From positions 28,739-92,738 of the forward strand of contig CAWGKV010000021.1 of assembly GCA_963823165.1 (NCBI GenBank): a stretch of 64,000 bases of DNA. The letters run 5' to 3'. Origin of the DNA: Roseiarcus sp963823165 (GTDB taxonomy: Bacteria; Pseudomonadota; Alphaproteobacteria; Rhizobiales; Beijerinckiaceae). A program made the position numbers and the translations under genes. Positions 26,538 through 35,464 of the stretch are shown here, in pieces; position 1 is the first letter of the stretch, and the number at the start of each line of letters is the position of its first letter. The notes below the pieces were generated by a model. It was not told the origin of the DNA, did no database searches, and saw only the letters and a list, made by a program, of their open reading frames with translations.

Positions 26538-28490
26538 ATGAGCGAACCCAGCTTCGGCAACCCTGAGATCATCGAGCACGAAACCGACATCCTGATCGTC
26601 GGCGGCGGCATGGCCGCCTGCGGCGCCGCCTTCGAGGCGCGTCGCTGGGGCGGCGACGAGGTCAAGATCACGCTGGTCGACAAGGCGGCGATGGATCGCT
26701 CCGGCGCGGTCGCGATGGGTCTTTCGGCCATCAACACCTATCTCGGCCAGAACACGCCCGAGGACTATTGCCGTTACGTTTCGGCGGATCTCATGGGCAT
26801 CACCCGCGACGACCTCGTCTACGACGTCGGCCGCCACGTCGACAACTCGGTGCACCTGTTCGAGGAATGGGGCCTGCCGATCTGGAAGGAGATGGAAGGC
26901 GGCCGCGTCGACGGCGCGAGCTGGCAGAAGCAGGGCGGCAAGAGCCTCAAGGACGGCGGCAAGCCGGTCCGCTCCGGCCGCTGGCAGATCATGATCAACG
27001 GCGAAGGCTACAAGACCATCGTCGCCGAGGCGGCCAAGAAGGCCCTGGGGATGGAGAACATCTTCGAGCGCGTCTTCATCGTGAAGTACCTGCTCGACGC
27101 CAACAACCCGAACCAGGTCGCAGGCGCGGTCGGCTTCTCGGTGCGCGAGCACAAGCTCTACGTCTTCAAGGCGAAGACCATCCTCAACGTCGCCGGCGGC
27201 GCGGTCAACGTGTTTCGCCCGCGCACGACCGGCGAGGGCATGGGGCGCGTGTGGTACCCGGTGTGGAACTCCGGGTCGACCTACGCCATGGCGGCCGAGG
27301 TCGGCGCGGAGCTCACGATGATGGAGAACCGCTTCGTTCCGACGCGCTTCAAGGACGGCTACGGGCCGGTCGGCGCGTGGTTCCTCCTGTTCAAGGCCAA
27401 GGCGACCAACGCCTTTGGCGAGGACTATGTCGTCAAGAACGCGGGCATGCTCACCGAGTTCGCGCCCTACGACAAGGCGTTCGTCGTTCCCTCGTGCCTG
27501 CGCAACCATGCGATGCTGAAGGAGATGAAGGAAGGGCGCGGCCCGATCCTGATGGACACCCCGGCCGCGATGAAGAAGCTCGGCGAGACTTTGACTCCGA
27601 AGGAGGTCAAGCACCTCGAGGCCGAGGCCTGGGAGGACTTCCTCGACATGTGCATCGGCCAGGCAGGCGTCTGGGCGGGGATGAACATCCGTCCCGAGCA
27701 GCAGGTCTCCGAACTGATGCCGACCGAGCCCTATCTGCTCGGCTCGCATTCCGGCTGCTGCGGCATCTGGGTGTCGGGCCCGTCGGACATCGCTCCGCCG
27801 GAATGGCAGTGGGGCTACAACCGCATGACGACAGTGAAAGGCCTGTTCACCGCCGGCGATGGCGTCGGCGCCTCGGGCCACAAGTTCTCCTCCGGCTCGC
27901 ACGCCGAAGGCCGCATCGCCGGCAAGAACATGGTCAAGTTCGTGCTCGACCACCCGGACTACAAGCCGGCGCTCAAGGGCGACATCAAGGCGATCAGCGA
28001 GGAGATCTATCGCCCAGTGCGCAATTACTTCGAGCACAAGGACAAGACGACCTCCGAGGACCTCAACCCGTTCTACATCACGCCACGCATGTTCCAGATG
28101 CGCCTGCAGAAGATCATGGACGAGTATGTGGCCGGCGTCGCCACCTACTACCAGACCAACGGCGAGATGCTGAAGCGGGCGACCCACTACCTCGCGATGC
28201 TGAAGGAAGACAGCGTCCACATGCGCGCCAAGGACCTGCACGAGCTGATGCGCGCCTGGGAGAACTACCACCGCCTGTGGACCGGCGAAGCCCACATGCG
28301 CCATATCCAGTTCCGCGAGGAGACGCGCTATCCCGGCTTCTACTATCGCGCGGACTACCCGAAGCTCGACGACGCCAACTGGAAGGTGTTCGTCAATTCC
28401 CGCTTCGACCCGGAAACCAAGACCTGGTCCCTGAAAAAGGTGCCGCACAAGGACCTGGTGCCGAAGACCTACGGCGCCGCCAAGCACTGA
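26538..28490 (+). CDS. aprA: adenylylsulfate (APS) reductase alpha subunit
   Basis: A 650-residue flavoprotein of the fumarate-reductase/AprA family that interconverts APS and sulfite + AMP in the cytoplasm. The FAD motif ILIVGGGMAACGAAFEARRW is near residue 14. DRSGAVAMGLSAINTYLG and ENRFVPTRFKDGYGPVGAWF follow, and GLFTAGDGVGASGHKFSSGS is around residue 435. The length is full. The gene follows GGAGCTAAA at a proper spacing. Together with sat this gives the sulfite oxidation route via APS. It ends just ahead of a strong terminator. Confidence 0.95.
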   Translation: MSEPSFGNPEIIEHETDILIVGGGMAACGAAFEARRWGGDEVKITLVDKAAMDRSGAVAMGLSAINTYLGQNTPEDYCRYVSADLMGITRDDLVYDVGRHVDNSVHLFEEWGLPIWKEMEGGRVDGASWQKQGGKSLKDGGKPVRSGRWQIMINGEGYKTIVAEAAKKALGMENIFERVFIVKYLLDANNPNQVAGAVGFSVREHKLYVFKAKTILNVAGGAVNVFRPRTTGEGMGRVWYPVWNSGSTYAMAAEVGAELTMMENRFVPTRFKDGYGPVGAWFLLFKAKATNAFGEDYVVKNAGMLTEFAPYDKAFVVPSCLRNHAMLKEMKEGRGPILMDTPAAMKKLGETLTPKEVKHLEAEAWEDFLDMCIGQAGVWAGMNIRPEQQVSELMPTEPYLLGSHSGCCGIWVSGPSDIAPPEWQWGYNRMTTVKGLFTAGDGVGASGHKFSSGSHAEGRIAGKNMVKFVLDHPDYKPALKGDIKAISEEIYRPVRNYFEHKDKTTSEDLNPFYITPRMFQMRLQKIMDEYVAGVATYYQTNGEMLKRATHYLAMLKEDSVHMRAKDLHELMRAWENYHRLWTGEAHMRHIQFREETRYPGFYYRADYPKLDDANWKVFVNSRFDPETKTWSLKKVPHKDLVPKTYGAAKH

Positions 28491-28497
28491 TCGTTCC

Positions 28498-28527
28498 GGG
28501 GCCGGCCTCGCCGGCCCCGTTTCTTTT
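28498..28527 (+). terminator. rho-independent terminator after aprA
   Basis: GGGGCCGGC-CTC-GCCGGCCCC followed by GTTTCTTTT begins seven bases after the aprA stop. It is a nine-base perfect GC stem with a three-base loop and a T-rich tail. Confidence 0.85.
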
Positions 28528-28609
28528 CAGGCCGGCGCTGTTTTAGCCGCGCTGGCTGAGCGCGGCCGACGCGGTCAGCGAACGCGTCTACATAGAGGGA
28601 GGAGTCTTC

Positions 28610-29050
28610 ATGAAGGTCATCGAAGTTCTGAAAGCAAACCGGCAGATCCTCGCCTGCTGCACGCCCGAGGAGCCGATTCTCACCCTTGCCGAGCGCCTTC
28701 ATTCGCTCAACATCGGCGCCATGCCGGTCTGCGGCGCCAATAAGGCGCTGATCGGAGTCATATCCGAACGCGACCTGGTGCGCGGCTTCGCCAGGAACGG
28801 CGCGAAGCTCACCGAGCGCACCGTCCGCGACTTGATGACGCGCGAAGTCGTGACTTGCGGGCCGGACGAGAGCATGTCCGAGGCCGAGAGTCTGATGAAC
28901 AAGCATCGCTTTCGCCACCTGCCGGTGGTGGACGGCGGGAAGCTGATCGGCATGCTGTCGATCCGGGACGTGACCGACTGGCGGTTGCAGGAATCGCGCA
29001 ACGAGGTCAATCTGCTGCGTGACGTCGTGATCGCCGCGCGGCACCGTTGA
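28610..29050 (+). CDS. CBS-domain protein
   Basis: A 146-residue protein built from two CBS domains: residues ~10-70 (LAERLHSLNIGAMPVCGANK, LIGVISERDLVRGFA) and ~75-135 (VRDLMTREVVTCGPDESMSE, FRHLPVVDGGKLIGMLSIRD). Such stand-alone CBS pairs bind adenine nucleotides such as AMP, ATP or NAD and tune partner proteins. The ATG at 28610 follows GGAGGAG. The stop overlaps the TTG of the next gene. It lies after the apr terminator, so it is its own transcript. Confidence 0.88.
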   Translation: MKVIEVLKANRQILACCTPEEPILTLAERLHSLNIGAMPVCGANKALIGVISERDLVRGFARNGAKLTERTVRDLMTREVVTCGPDESMSEAESLMNKHRFRHLPVVDGGKLIGMLSIRDVTDWRLQESRNEVNLLRDVVIAARHR

Positions 29051-30084
29051 CGCGGGCGCGCGGAGAGACGAAAGACCGCCGGCCGCGGCCGGCGGAGGAA
29101 AATGGCGGACCGTTGACGAACGAGATGATGCGCGACGAAACCGAACGAAAGGGCCTCAAGGGCGACGACGAAACGATGTCGGACGACGAAGCGCGTCGCC
29201 GGGAGGCCGAAGTCGACCTCGACGTGCCGATCGTCTCGGCCTTGCGGCACGCTGCCGAGGGGCCGGTCGTTCCGGTGCGCCTCGCCGGGTCGAACACGTT
29301 CTGTTTCGCCTGCCACAAGGGCGTGTCGTGCTGGAACGAATGCTGCCACGACACCGACATCACGCTGACGCCCTATGACCTCGTCCGCATCGGGCGGGCG
29401 CTGAAGATGGCGTCGGGCGAAGCGGCGCGCATGTTCGGGACCGAGGCGGTCCACGAAGCATCCGGCATGCCGGTCCTCAAGCTCAAGCGGGTCGACAACG
29501 GCCAGCCGAAGCGGCCGTGCGTCTTCCTCGACCCGGTCGAAGGGTGCACGATCTACGCCGACCGCCCGGCGGCCTGCCGCTACTACCCGCTCGGCCTCGC
29601 CTCGGTGAAGATGAAGGGCCACGACGCGCCGGAGGACTTCTACTTCCTGGTCAAGGAGCCGCATTGCAAAGGCCACGAGGAGCCGCGCGAGCAGACGGTC
29701 GCCGACTTCCGCGCCGGGCAGGGCGTCGAGCCGTACGACGAGCAGAACCGCGGCTGGATCCACATCCTGATGAAGCTCGCCTCGTGGAAGACGCTCGGCG
29801 GCCCGTTCGGCAAGGAGCCGGACGAACGCACGAAGAGGATGTTTTTGATGGCGACGACGGACCTCGACGCGTTCCGCCGCTTCGTCTTCGATACGAGCTT
29901 TCTCGAGCGCTACGCCGTCGCCCCCGAGACGCACGGCGATCTCGCGACCAACGACGAGGCTTTGCTGAAGCTCGCGCTCGACTGGCTCTGCGCGGTCCTG
30001 TTCAACGAGCCGACGCTTCCCTTGCGCGAGAACGTGCTGCACGAGGCGATCGCCAGGGCGCGCGCCGGCCTTGGCGGGACGTGA
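29047..30084 (+). CDS. YkgJ-family cysteine cluster protein
   Basis: Up to 345 residues. The core from about residue 75 holds the YkgJ cysteine pattern: FCFACHKGVSCWNECC, then KRPCVFLDPVEGCTIYADRP and AACRYYPLG, then CKGH. These probably bind an iron-sulfur or zinc centre. The function of the family is poorly defined. The first ~45 residues are charged and low in complexity. The TTG at 29047 overlaps the CBS gene stop, but a TTG at 29113 behind GAGGAAA, or an ATG at 29125 or 29176, could be the true start. Confidence 0.75.
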   Translation: MTRARGETKDRRPRPAEENGGPLTNEMMRDETERKGLKGDDETMSDDEARRREAEVDLDVPIVSALRHAAEGPVVPVRLAGSNTFCFACHKGVSCWNECCHDTDITLTPYDLVRIGRALKMASGEAARMFGTEAVHEASGMPVLKLKRVDNGQPKRPCVFLDPVEGCTIYADRPAACRYYPLGLASVKMKGHDAPEDFYFLVKEPHCKGHEEPREQTVADFRAGQGVEPYDEQNRGWIHILMKLASWKTLGGPFGKEPDERTKRMFLMATTDLDAFRRFVFDTSFLERYAVAPETHGDLATNDEALLKLALDWLCAVLFNEPTLPLRENVLHEAIARARAGLGGT

Positions 30085-30178
30085 GCCGCGCGCCGCGCGA
30101 CGCAACCGATTTCATGCCGAAGCCGTCGCTCCGGCGGGCGCCGGCGGCGACGTATTTTTCGAGGGGCCGAGCCTGATC

Positions 30179-30704
30179 ATGGGGAAGATTTTCTTCACCT
30201 CCGACACCCACTTCGGGCATGACTTCGCCTTGACCAAGCGGAACCGGCCCTTCCGACACGCTCGACGCGATGGACGCGTTTCTCGTCGCGCGCTGGAACG
30301 CGACGATCGGCCCGGACGACGAGGTCTATCATCTCGGCGACTTCGCCCATGGCGAGCACGGGGACGTCGGCGGCGTCGTCGGGCGGCTCAACGGACGCCT
30401 GCATCTGATCCTCGGCAACAACGACGTGCGCGGCGCGATGGAGGCGACGGGCCGCTTCGCTTCGATCTGCGAGATGCGCGAGATGGCGATCGGCGGGCAG
30501 CGGATCTTCCTCTGCCACTACCCGATGCGCGATTGGCCGAACGCCTGGCGCGGCGCGTGGCACCTCTACGGCCACGTTCATGGAAAATTCGACTGCGACC
30601 CGCTCGGCCTCAGCCTCGATGTCGGCGTCGACAGCCACGCCTTCGCGCCGATCGCGCTTGGCCGGGTGGCCGAAATGATGCGGGCGCGCGCGCCCGCTGC
30701 GTAG
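30179..30704 (+). pseudogene. metallophosphoesterase, frameshifted near codon 25
   Basis: The start at 30179 reads MGKIFFTSDTHFGHDFALTK, with the metal-binding D-x-H of calcineurin-like phosphoesterases. Around 30253-30262 (CCCTTCCGAC) the reading frame shifts by one base. The continuation DAMDAFLVARWNATIGPDDE, VYHLGDFAHG, LILGNNDV, CHYPMRDW and LYGHVHG is in the next frame and runs to 30704. Together they give a normal protein of about 174 residues with every metal-ligand block. A single base gained in a C/T run explains it. It is either a fresh pseudogene or a sequencing error. Confidence 0.8.
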
Positions 30705-30733
30705 GCGGGCCGCCGGCCGCATCGGGCGGAGGC

Positions 30734-32351
30734 TCAATCGAGCCCCTGGTAGAGGAAATATCCGTAGTCCGCCGGGATCGCCCCGCCGGAGGTGTCGAAG
30801 GCCGCCATGCCGACGAAGGCGCCGGTGAAGGAGCCGTGCTCGCCGCGCCCCGCTTCGTCGGACAGGATCGAGGCGTCGAGAACGGGTCCGACATTCCGCC
30901 ATTCGTCGCCCTGAGCGTAGGAGAACTGCAGCTTCTCCCGATCGACGGCGACGGCGAGCCGCACAGAACCGTCGGCGTCGAGCCGAACCGGCTCGGCGAG
31001 CGGGAAGGACAAATTCCCCACCGGATAGTCGGCGTCGCAGCTCATGATCGTCAGCACGCGGCCCAGGCTCTCGTTGAAGGTCGCCGCGAGAAAGTGAAAC
31101 TTGTGCCGGTTGTAGTAGGCGGTGATCCCAGCCGCCTGCTGGAATGTCTGCGGTCGAAAATCGAGCTCGGTCTCCGCCCGGAAGGAGAAGTGTTCCTGCC
31201 GGCGCGCGACGAGGGCCTGTTCGAACCACGAGCCGATCGAACTCGCGCGCGATGAGCCGCAGCCATCCCGGCCGCGCCGAGAGCGAAAAGATGCGTTCGG
31301 GATACGGCGTCCGCAGCCATTGAAATTCGAGCGGCAATTGCGTGGAGGAAAACGCGGCGCGCAGCGTCGTCGGCTTCTGCTGCGCCACGCTTCCGGGAGG
31401 AGCGGGGACGTCGACGGCGGGCGTATGACCGCCTTGCGCCAGATAGAGCCAGTCGTCCTCGCCCCAGACGCATTGCTGCAGCGCCGTCTCGCGTCCGAGC
31501 GGCGAGCGCCGAAAACCCTTCAGCGGGCGCGAGCAGAGATGCGTGTGGTAGACGAGACCGTCCGGCGTCTCGACGATCTGCCCGTGACCGGCGCGCTGCA
31601 GCGCCGCCTCTGGCGCGTCCCTCGACGTGATCACATGCACGTTGGGGTGAAGCTCGTACGGGCCGCGAATGTCGCGCGAGCGGGCCATCGTAACCGCATG
31701 GTCGTAACCCGTGCCGCCCTCGGCGACGGTCAGATAGTACCAGCCGTTGCGCTTGTAGAGATGTGGCCCCTCGACCAGCCCGTGGTCGCTGCCGGGAAAG
31801 ATGTTTTCCACCGGGCCGACGAGCCTGCCGGAGGCGACGTCGTATTCCTGCAGCAGGATTCCGGCGAAGTGCGGGTTCCTCCGATTGCGCGCTGGGCCGT
31901 CCAAGCGGTGGTCCCAGACCATGTTGACGAACCATTTCCGGCCGTCGTCGTCGTGGAACAGCGAGGGGTCGAAGCCGCTCGAATTCACGAAGGTCGGGTC
32001 GGACCAGGGCCCCTCGATCGCCGGCGCGGTGACGATGTAATTGTGCGCGTCCTTGAAGGCGCCCTCGAGGCGTTTCACGTCGGTGTAGACGAGCCAGAAT
32101 TGTCCGTCGGCGTAGGACAGGCACGGCGCCCAGATCCCGCCGGAGTCGGGCTCGCCGCGCATGTCGAGCTGCACCGCACGGTCGAGCGGACGGGTGACGA
32201 GGCGCCAGTTCGCCAGATCGCGCGAGTGATGGATCTGAACCCCGGGATACCACTCGAAAGTGGAGGTGGCGATGTAATAGTCGTCGCCCGTCCGACAGAT
32301 CGACGGGTCGGGATTGAAGCCGGGAAGTATAGGGTTGTGGATGGTCGCCAT
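30734..32351 (-). pseudogene. GH43 beta-xylosidase/arabinofuranosidase, frameshifted
   Basis: A family 43 glycoside hydrolase of about 538 residues when read through. The five-bladed propeller begins NPILPGFNPDPSICRTGDDY with the catalytic aspartate. VYTDVKRLEG, the VEGPHLYKRNGWYYLTV block with the catalytic acid, and GHGQIVETPDG follow. At about 31241 the N-terminal frame (ending LRLIARE) changes. The native C-terminal beta-sandwich continues one base over as SIGSWFEQALVARRQEHFSF and ends FLYQGLD at 30734. One extra T in GAGTTCG accounts for this. There is no signal peptide, so it would act in the cytoplasm on imported xylo-oligosaccharides. It is probably the last gene of the GH3-GH43 minus-strand run. 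Confidence 0.85.
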
Positions 32352-32457
32352 TCCGCTCCTCCCTTCTGCTGAGTTTCCAGCTTCCTATTTAAGATCCTTC
32401 CGACGGCCGACTTTCGCTTCCAGACGCCTGCCGCCTTCGCCTTCGGATGAAAGGCGC

Positions 32458-34635
32458 TCAGATCACGCGGAATTCTGCACGGAGGGCGTCCGGGTCCAGG
32501 GCGTGACGGCCGACGATCGCGGCGTACGCAATCGGCTCCACGACCCAGCCGGATGTCGCTGCGTTGAAATACGCCAGGTCGGCTGCCGGAACGGACAAGC
32601 GCACCGTGCGCGTCTCTCCCGGCTCGAGCGCCACCCTGGCGAACGCTTTCAGCTCCTTCCGCGCGCGCTCCACTTTGGAGCCCTCCGTCCCGACGTAGAG
32701 CTGCACGACCTCCTCGCCCGCGACGGCGCCGGCGTTGGTCACCTCGACCGTCGCCTCCAGTGCTTCTCTAGCGTTCAGTTCGCTCCGCACGAGGGTGAGG
32801 CCGGAATAGTCGAAAGTCGTGTAGCTCAAGCCGAAGCCGAAGGGGAAGGCTGGCGCGGCGCCGTCCCGCTCCAGCTTGCGGTAGCCGTGCCACAAATCGT
32901 AAGTGATTTTCGTCGCGTTCCGGTCGAAGAACGGCAGGTCTTCGACCCGCGCGGGGAAGGTGCAGGGCAGTCTGCCGCTCGGGTTGACCTTCCCGGTGAT
33001 CACCTCCGCCAGCGCGTGGCCGCCTTCCTGGCCGGGGTACCACAGCATCAGTATCGCTTGCGCCCGGTCGCGCCAAGCCTCCGTGATCACCGCGCTGCCG
33101 GCCATGATGGCCACGATGGCGCGGGGGTTGGCGGATGAGACCGCCTGGATCAGCGCCTCGTCGCGCGGATTGAGCGTGAGGCGTTCGCGGTCGCCGCCCA
33201 GCGGCATGCCGGTGTCCGCGCCGCCTCCCTGAATGCTCTCTGCGAACGCCTGGTGTTCCGGCCCCGGCGGCGGGAAGCTGGGCAGGAAGTCGGCGAAGAT
33301 GTCCGGCGGAATGTATTCGCCCTCGTCCGCGTGGGTGTAGCCGACGACCACCAGCGCCGCGTCGGCATCGCGGGCGACCGCCGCCGCGCGCGCCGGCTCC
33401 GCCCCGTCGTCGTAAGCGAGTTCGACCTTATCGCCGATTGCGGCGCGCAGGCCCTCGAGCGGCGTCACCACGTGGGCCGGCCGCGTGTTGCTCGAGCCGC
33501 CGTCGCCCGTGTTCGGCGTATCGGCCAAACGGCCCAGGACCGCCAGACGCCGCACATCCCGGAGCGGCAGCAGGCCGCCGTCGTTCTTGAGCAGCACGAT
33601 GCTCTTCTCGGCGGCTTCGCGAGCCAATCGCCGGTGGGCTTCGCAGCCGACGACCTCGGGACCATAGTCCCGCGGGTCGCGGCCCTGGCCGAAGCGCACC
33701 TCCTGGCGCAAGATCCGTAGCGCAGCGTCGTCGACGCGCTCCAAGGGAACCTCGCCGCGCTCGACGAGGCCCTTGAGGTCACGAGGGAACAACAGCCCGA
33801 AGGGCATTTCGATGTCCTGCCCGGCCAGCGCCGCCTTCTTCGCGTCCCGCATGCCGAAAATGAAATCCGTCACGACAAACCCTTGGAAACCCCATTGCTG
33901 TTTGAGGATGCCGGTGAGGAGCTGGAAATTCTGCCCGCACCATTCGCCGTTGAGGCTGTTGTAGGCGCTCATCACCGAAGCGACGCCCTCGTCGACCACG
34001 CGCCTGAAATGCGGCAGGTAGACCTCGTGCAGGGCCCGCGGATCAATCGTCACGTCGACCTTGAACCGGGCGTTCTCCATGGAGTTGAGGGCGAAATGCT
34101 TGGCGCAGGCCATCACGTGGCGCTGCACCCCGCGCGTCAGCGCGGCGCCCAGGGCTCCAAGATGGTGAGGATCTTCACCATAGGTTTCCTGGGCGCGCCC
34201 CCATGCGGGGTGTCTCAACAGGTTGATGCAGACGCCGCCGAAATAATTTCCTCCCAAGGCGCGAATTTCGCGCCCGATGGCGTCGCCAACGCGCTCTTCG
34301 AGCCCCGGGTCCCAAGCGGCTCCCCGCGCCATCGAGACCGGGAAGGTGGTTCCTCCGTCGAGAATGACGCCCCGCGGCCCGTCGGTGAAGCGGACGCCGG
34401 GAATGCCCAGGCGCTTGAGCTCGCCGGCCGACCAGAACCTGCTGCTGTAGCCGCCGGGCGCCGTCATCGCCGCGAGTCCTGGCCAAAGGGGCAGCTGGCC
34501 GTGCATCAGGCTGATTTTTTCGTCGAGGCTGAGTTGGTCGCGCAAAGCCCGGGCGCGCTGTTCGATCTGGCTTGGAGTCAGGGTTTCGGCGGTTTGAAGG
34601 CTGGCGAAGGCGGCGTCGGTCTGCATCGTCTGCAT
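32458..34635 (-). CDS. GH3 beta-glucosidase/beta-xylosidase
   Basis: About 725 residues of family 3 glycoside hydrolase. The N-terminal barrel has VRFTDGPRGV, MACAKHFALNSMENARFKVD, and FQGFVVTDFIFGMRDA carrying the catalytic nucleophile aspartate. The second domain has AAEKSIVLLKNDGGLLPLRD and ADEGEYIPP, and the C-terminal fibronectin-like domain has FPFGFGLSYTTFDYSGL. No signal peptide is seen, so it is cytoplasmic. In this locus it likely splits xylobiose or cello-/xylo-oligomers. The ATG at 34635 has AGGAAC ahead of it; the frame upstream to 34692 is not family-like. Confidence 0.9.
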   Translation of the reverse strand: MQTMQTDAAFASLQTAETLTPSQIEQRARALRDQLSLDEKISLMHGQLPLWPGLAAMTAPGGYSSRFWSAGELKRLGIPGVRFTDGPRGVILDGGTTFPVSMARGAAWDPGLEERVGDAIGREIRALGGNYFGGVCINLLRHPAWGRAQETYGEDPHHLGALGAALTRGVQRHVMACAKHFALNSMENARFKVDVTIDPRALHEVYLPHFRRVVDEGVASVMSAYNSLNGEWCGQNFQLLTGILKQQWGFQGFVVTDFIFGMRDAKKAALAGQDIEMPFGLLFPRDLKGLVERGEVPLERVDDAALRILRQEVRFGQGRDPRDYGPEVVGCEAHRRLAREAAEKSIVLLKNDGGLLPLRDVRRLAVLGRLADTPNTGDGGSSNTRPAHVVTPLEGLRAAIGDKVELAYDDGAEPARAAAVARDADAALVVVGYTHADEGEYIPPDIFADFLPSFPPPGPEHQAFAESIQGGGADTGMPLGGDRERLTLNPRDEALIQAVSSANPRAIVAIMAGSAVITEAWRDRAQAILMLWYPGQEGGHALAEVITGKVNPSGRLPCTFPARVEDLPFFDRNATKITYDLWHGYRKLERDGAAPAFPFGFGLSYTTFDYSGLTLVRSELNAREALEATVEVTNAGAVAGEEVVQLYVGTEGSKVERARKELKAFARVALEPGETRTVRLSVPAADLAYFNAATSGWVVEPIAYAAIVGRHALDPDALRAEFRVI

Positions 34636-34707
34636 CAGGGGTTCCTGTCGGTGTACGGTGCGAGGTTCAATCGCCGCGTCGCTTCGCTCCATCGCGATGA
34701 CGGCGCC

Positions 34708-35349
34708 CTAGCGGGCCGCCCAAAGCATGCCGCGGCGAAGGATCTCCTTCATCTGAGGCACGTCGAATTCGGCCGCCACATGGCCGAGCGAGCTGTAGAA
34801 GACGCGGCCCTCCCCATGCTTGCGCTTCCACACGACCGGCATGACGACGCCCGCGGTCCAGGGCGCGTATCGGCCGGAAAAGGTGGTCGTCGCGAGCACT
34901 TCGTTCGAGGGATCGACATGCATGTAATATTGCTCCGACCGGTACGGGAAGCTCGGGATCCCCTGCATGATCGGGTCGTCCGGCTTCGCCACGTCGACCC
35001 GGTAGTCGATGACGTTGCCGGGGTGGGCGACCCATTGGCCGCCGCACATGAACTGATAGTCGGGGCTTTCGCGAAAGGCGTCGCACATGCCGCCGTGATA
35101 GCCGGCGAGACCGACGCCGCCTTGCACCGCCGCAGTCAGGTTTGCGAGCTCTTCCTTCTCGATCTTCGACATGGTGACGATCGGCACGATGAGGCTCATG
35201 TCGGCGATCGCCGGGTCGGCGAACGCCTCTGTGGTGTTCTCGACATAGACCTTGAAACCCTCCGCCTCGAGCATGCCGGCGACGACATGCGCGCCCTTCT
35301 CCGGCTCGTGGCCGCTCCACCCTCCCCAGACGATGAGCGCTTCTCGCAT
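34708..35349 (-). CDS. ThuA domain-containing protein
   Basis: A 213-residue protein of the ThuA-like (class I glutamine amidotransferase-like) fold: LIVWGGWSGHEPEKGAHVVA at the start, then GGVGLAGYHGGMCDAF, QWVAHPGNVIDYRVDV, and RVFYSSLGHVAAEF near the end. ThuA-type proteins accompany sugar-use operons and are thought to handle sugar or 3-keto-sugar intermediates, although no reaction is proven for most. The Gfo/Idh/MocA gene upstream fits that idea. The ATG at 35349 follows GGAGAAAGC. Confidence 0.85.
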   Translation of the reverse strand: MREALIVWGGWSGHEPEKGAHVVAGMLEAEGFKVYVENTTEAFADPAIADMSLIVPIVTMSKIEKEELANLTAAVQGGVGLAGYHGGMCDAFRESPDYQFMCGGQWVAHPGNVIDYRVDVAKPDDPIMQGIPSFPYRSEQYYMHVDPSNEVLATTTFSGRYAPWTAGVVMPVVWKRKHGEGRVFYSSLGHVAAEFDVPQMKEILRRGMLWAAR

Positions 35350-35464
35350 TGCTTTCTCCGTTTGCTCTGTCCGTGTGCGTCGAAACGCCAAGTGGCCGGC
35401 GCCTCTGTAAGACGCGGTCGCCGACCACGTCAGCCGCGCTCGGCGAGCCGGGCCACGCACTGTC

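Noticed and set aside
30195..30733. continuation of the GH43 open frame beyond the frame break
   Set aside because: After 31241 the family sequence continues in another frame, so this tail is out-of-frame translation.
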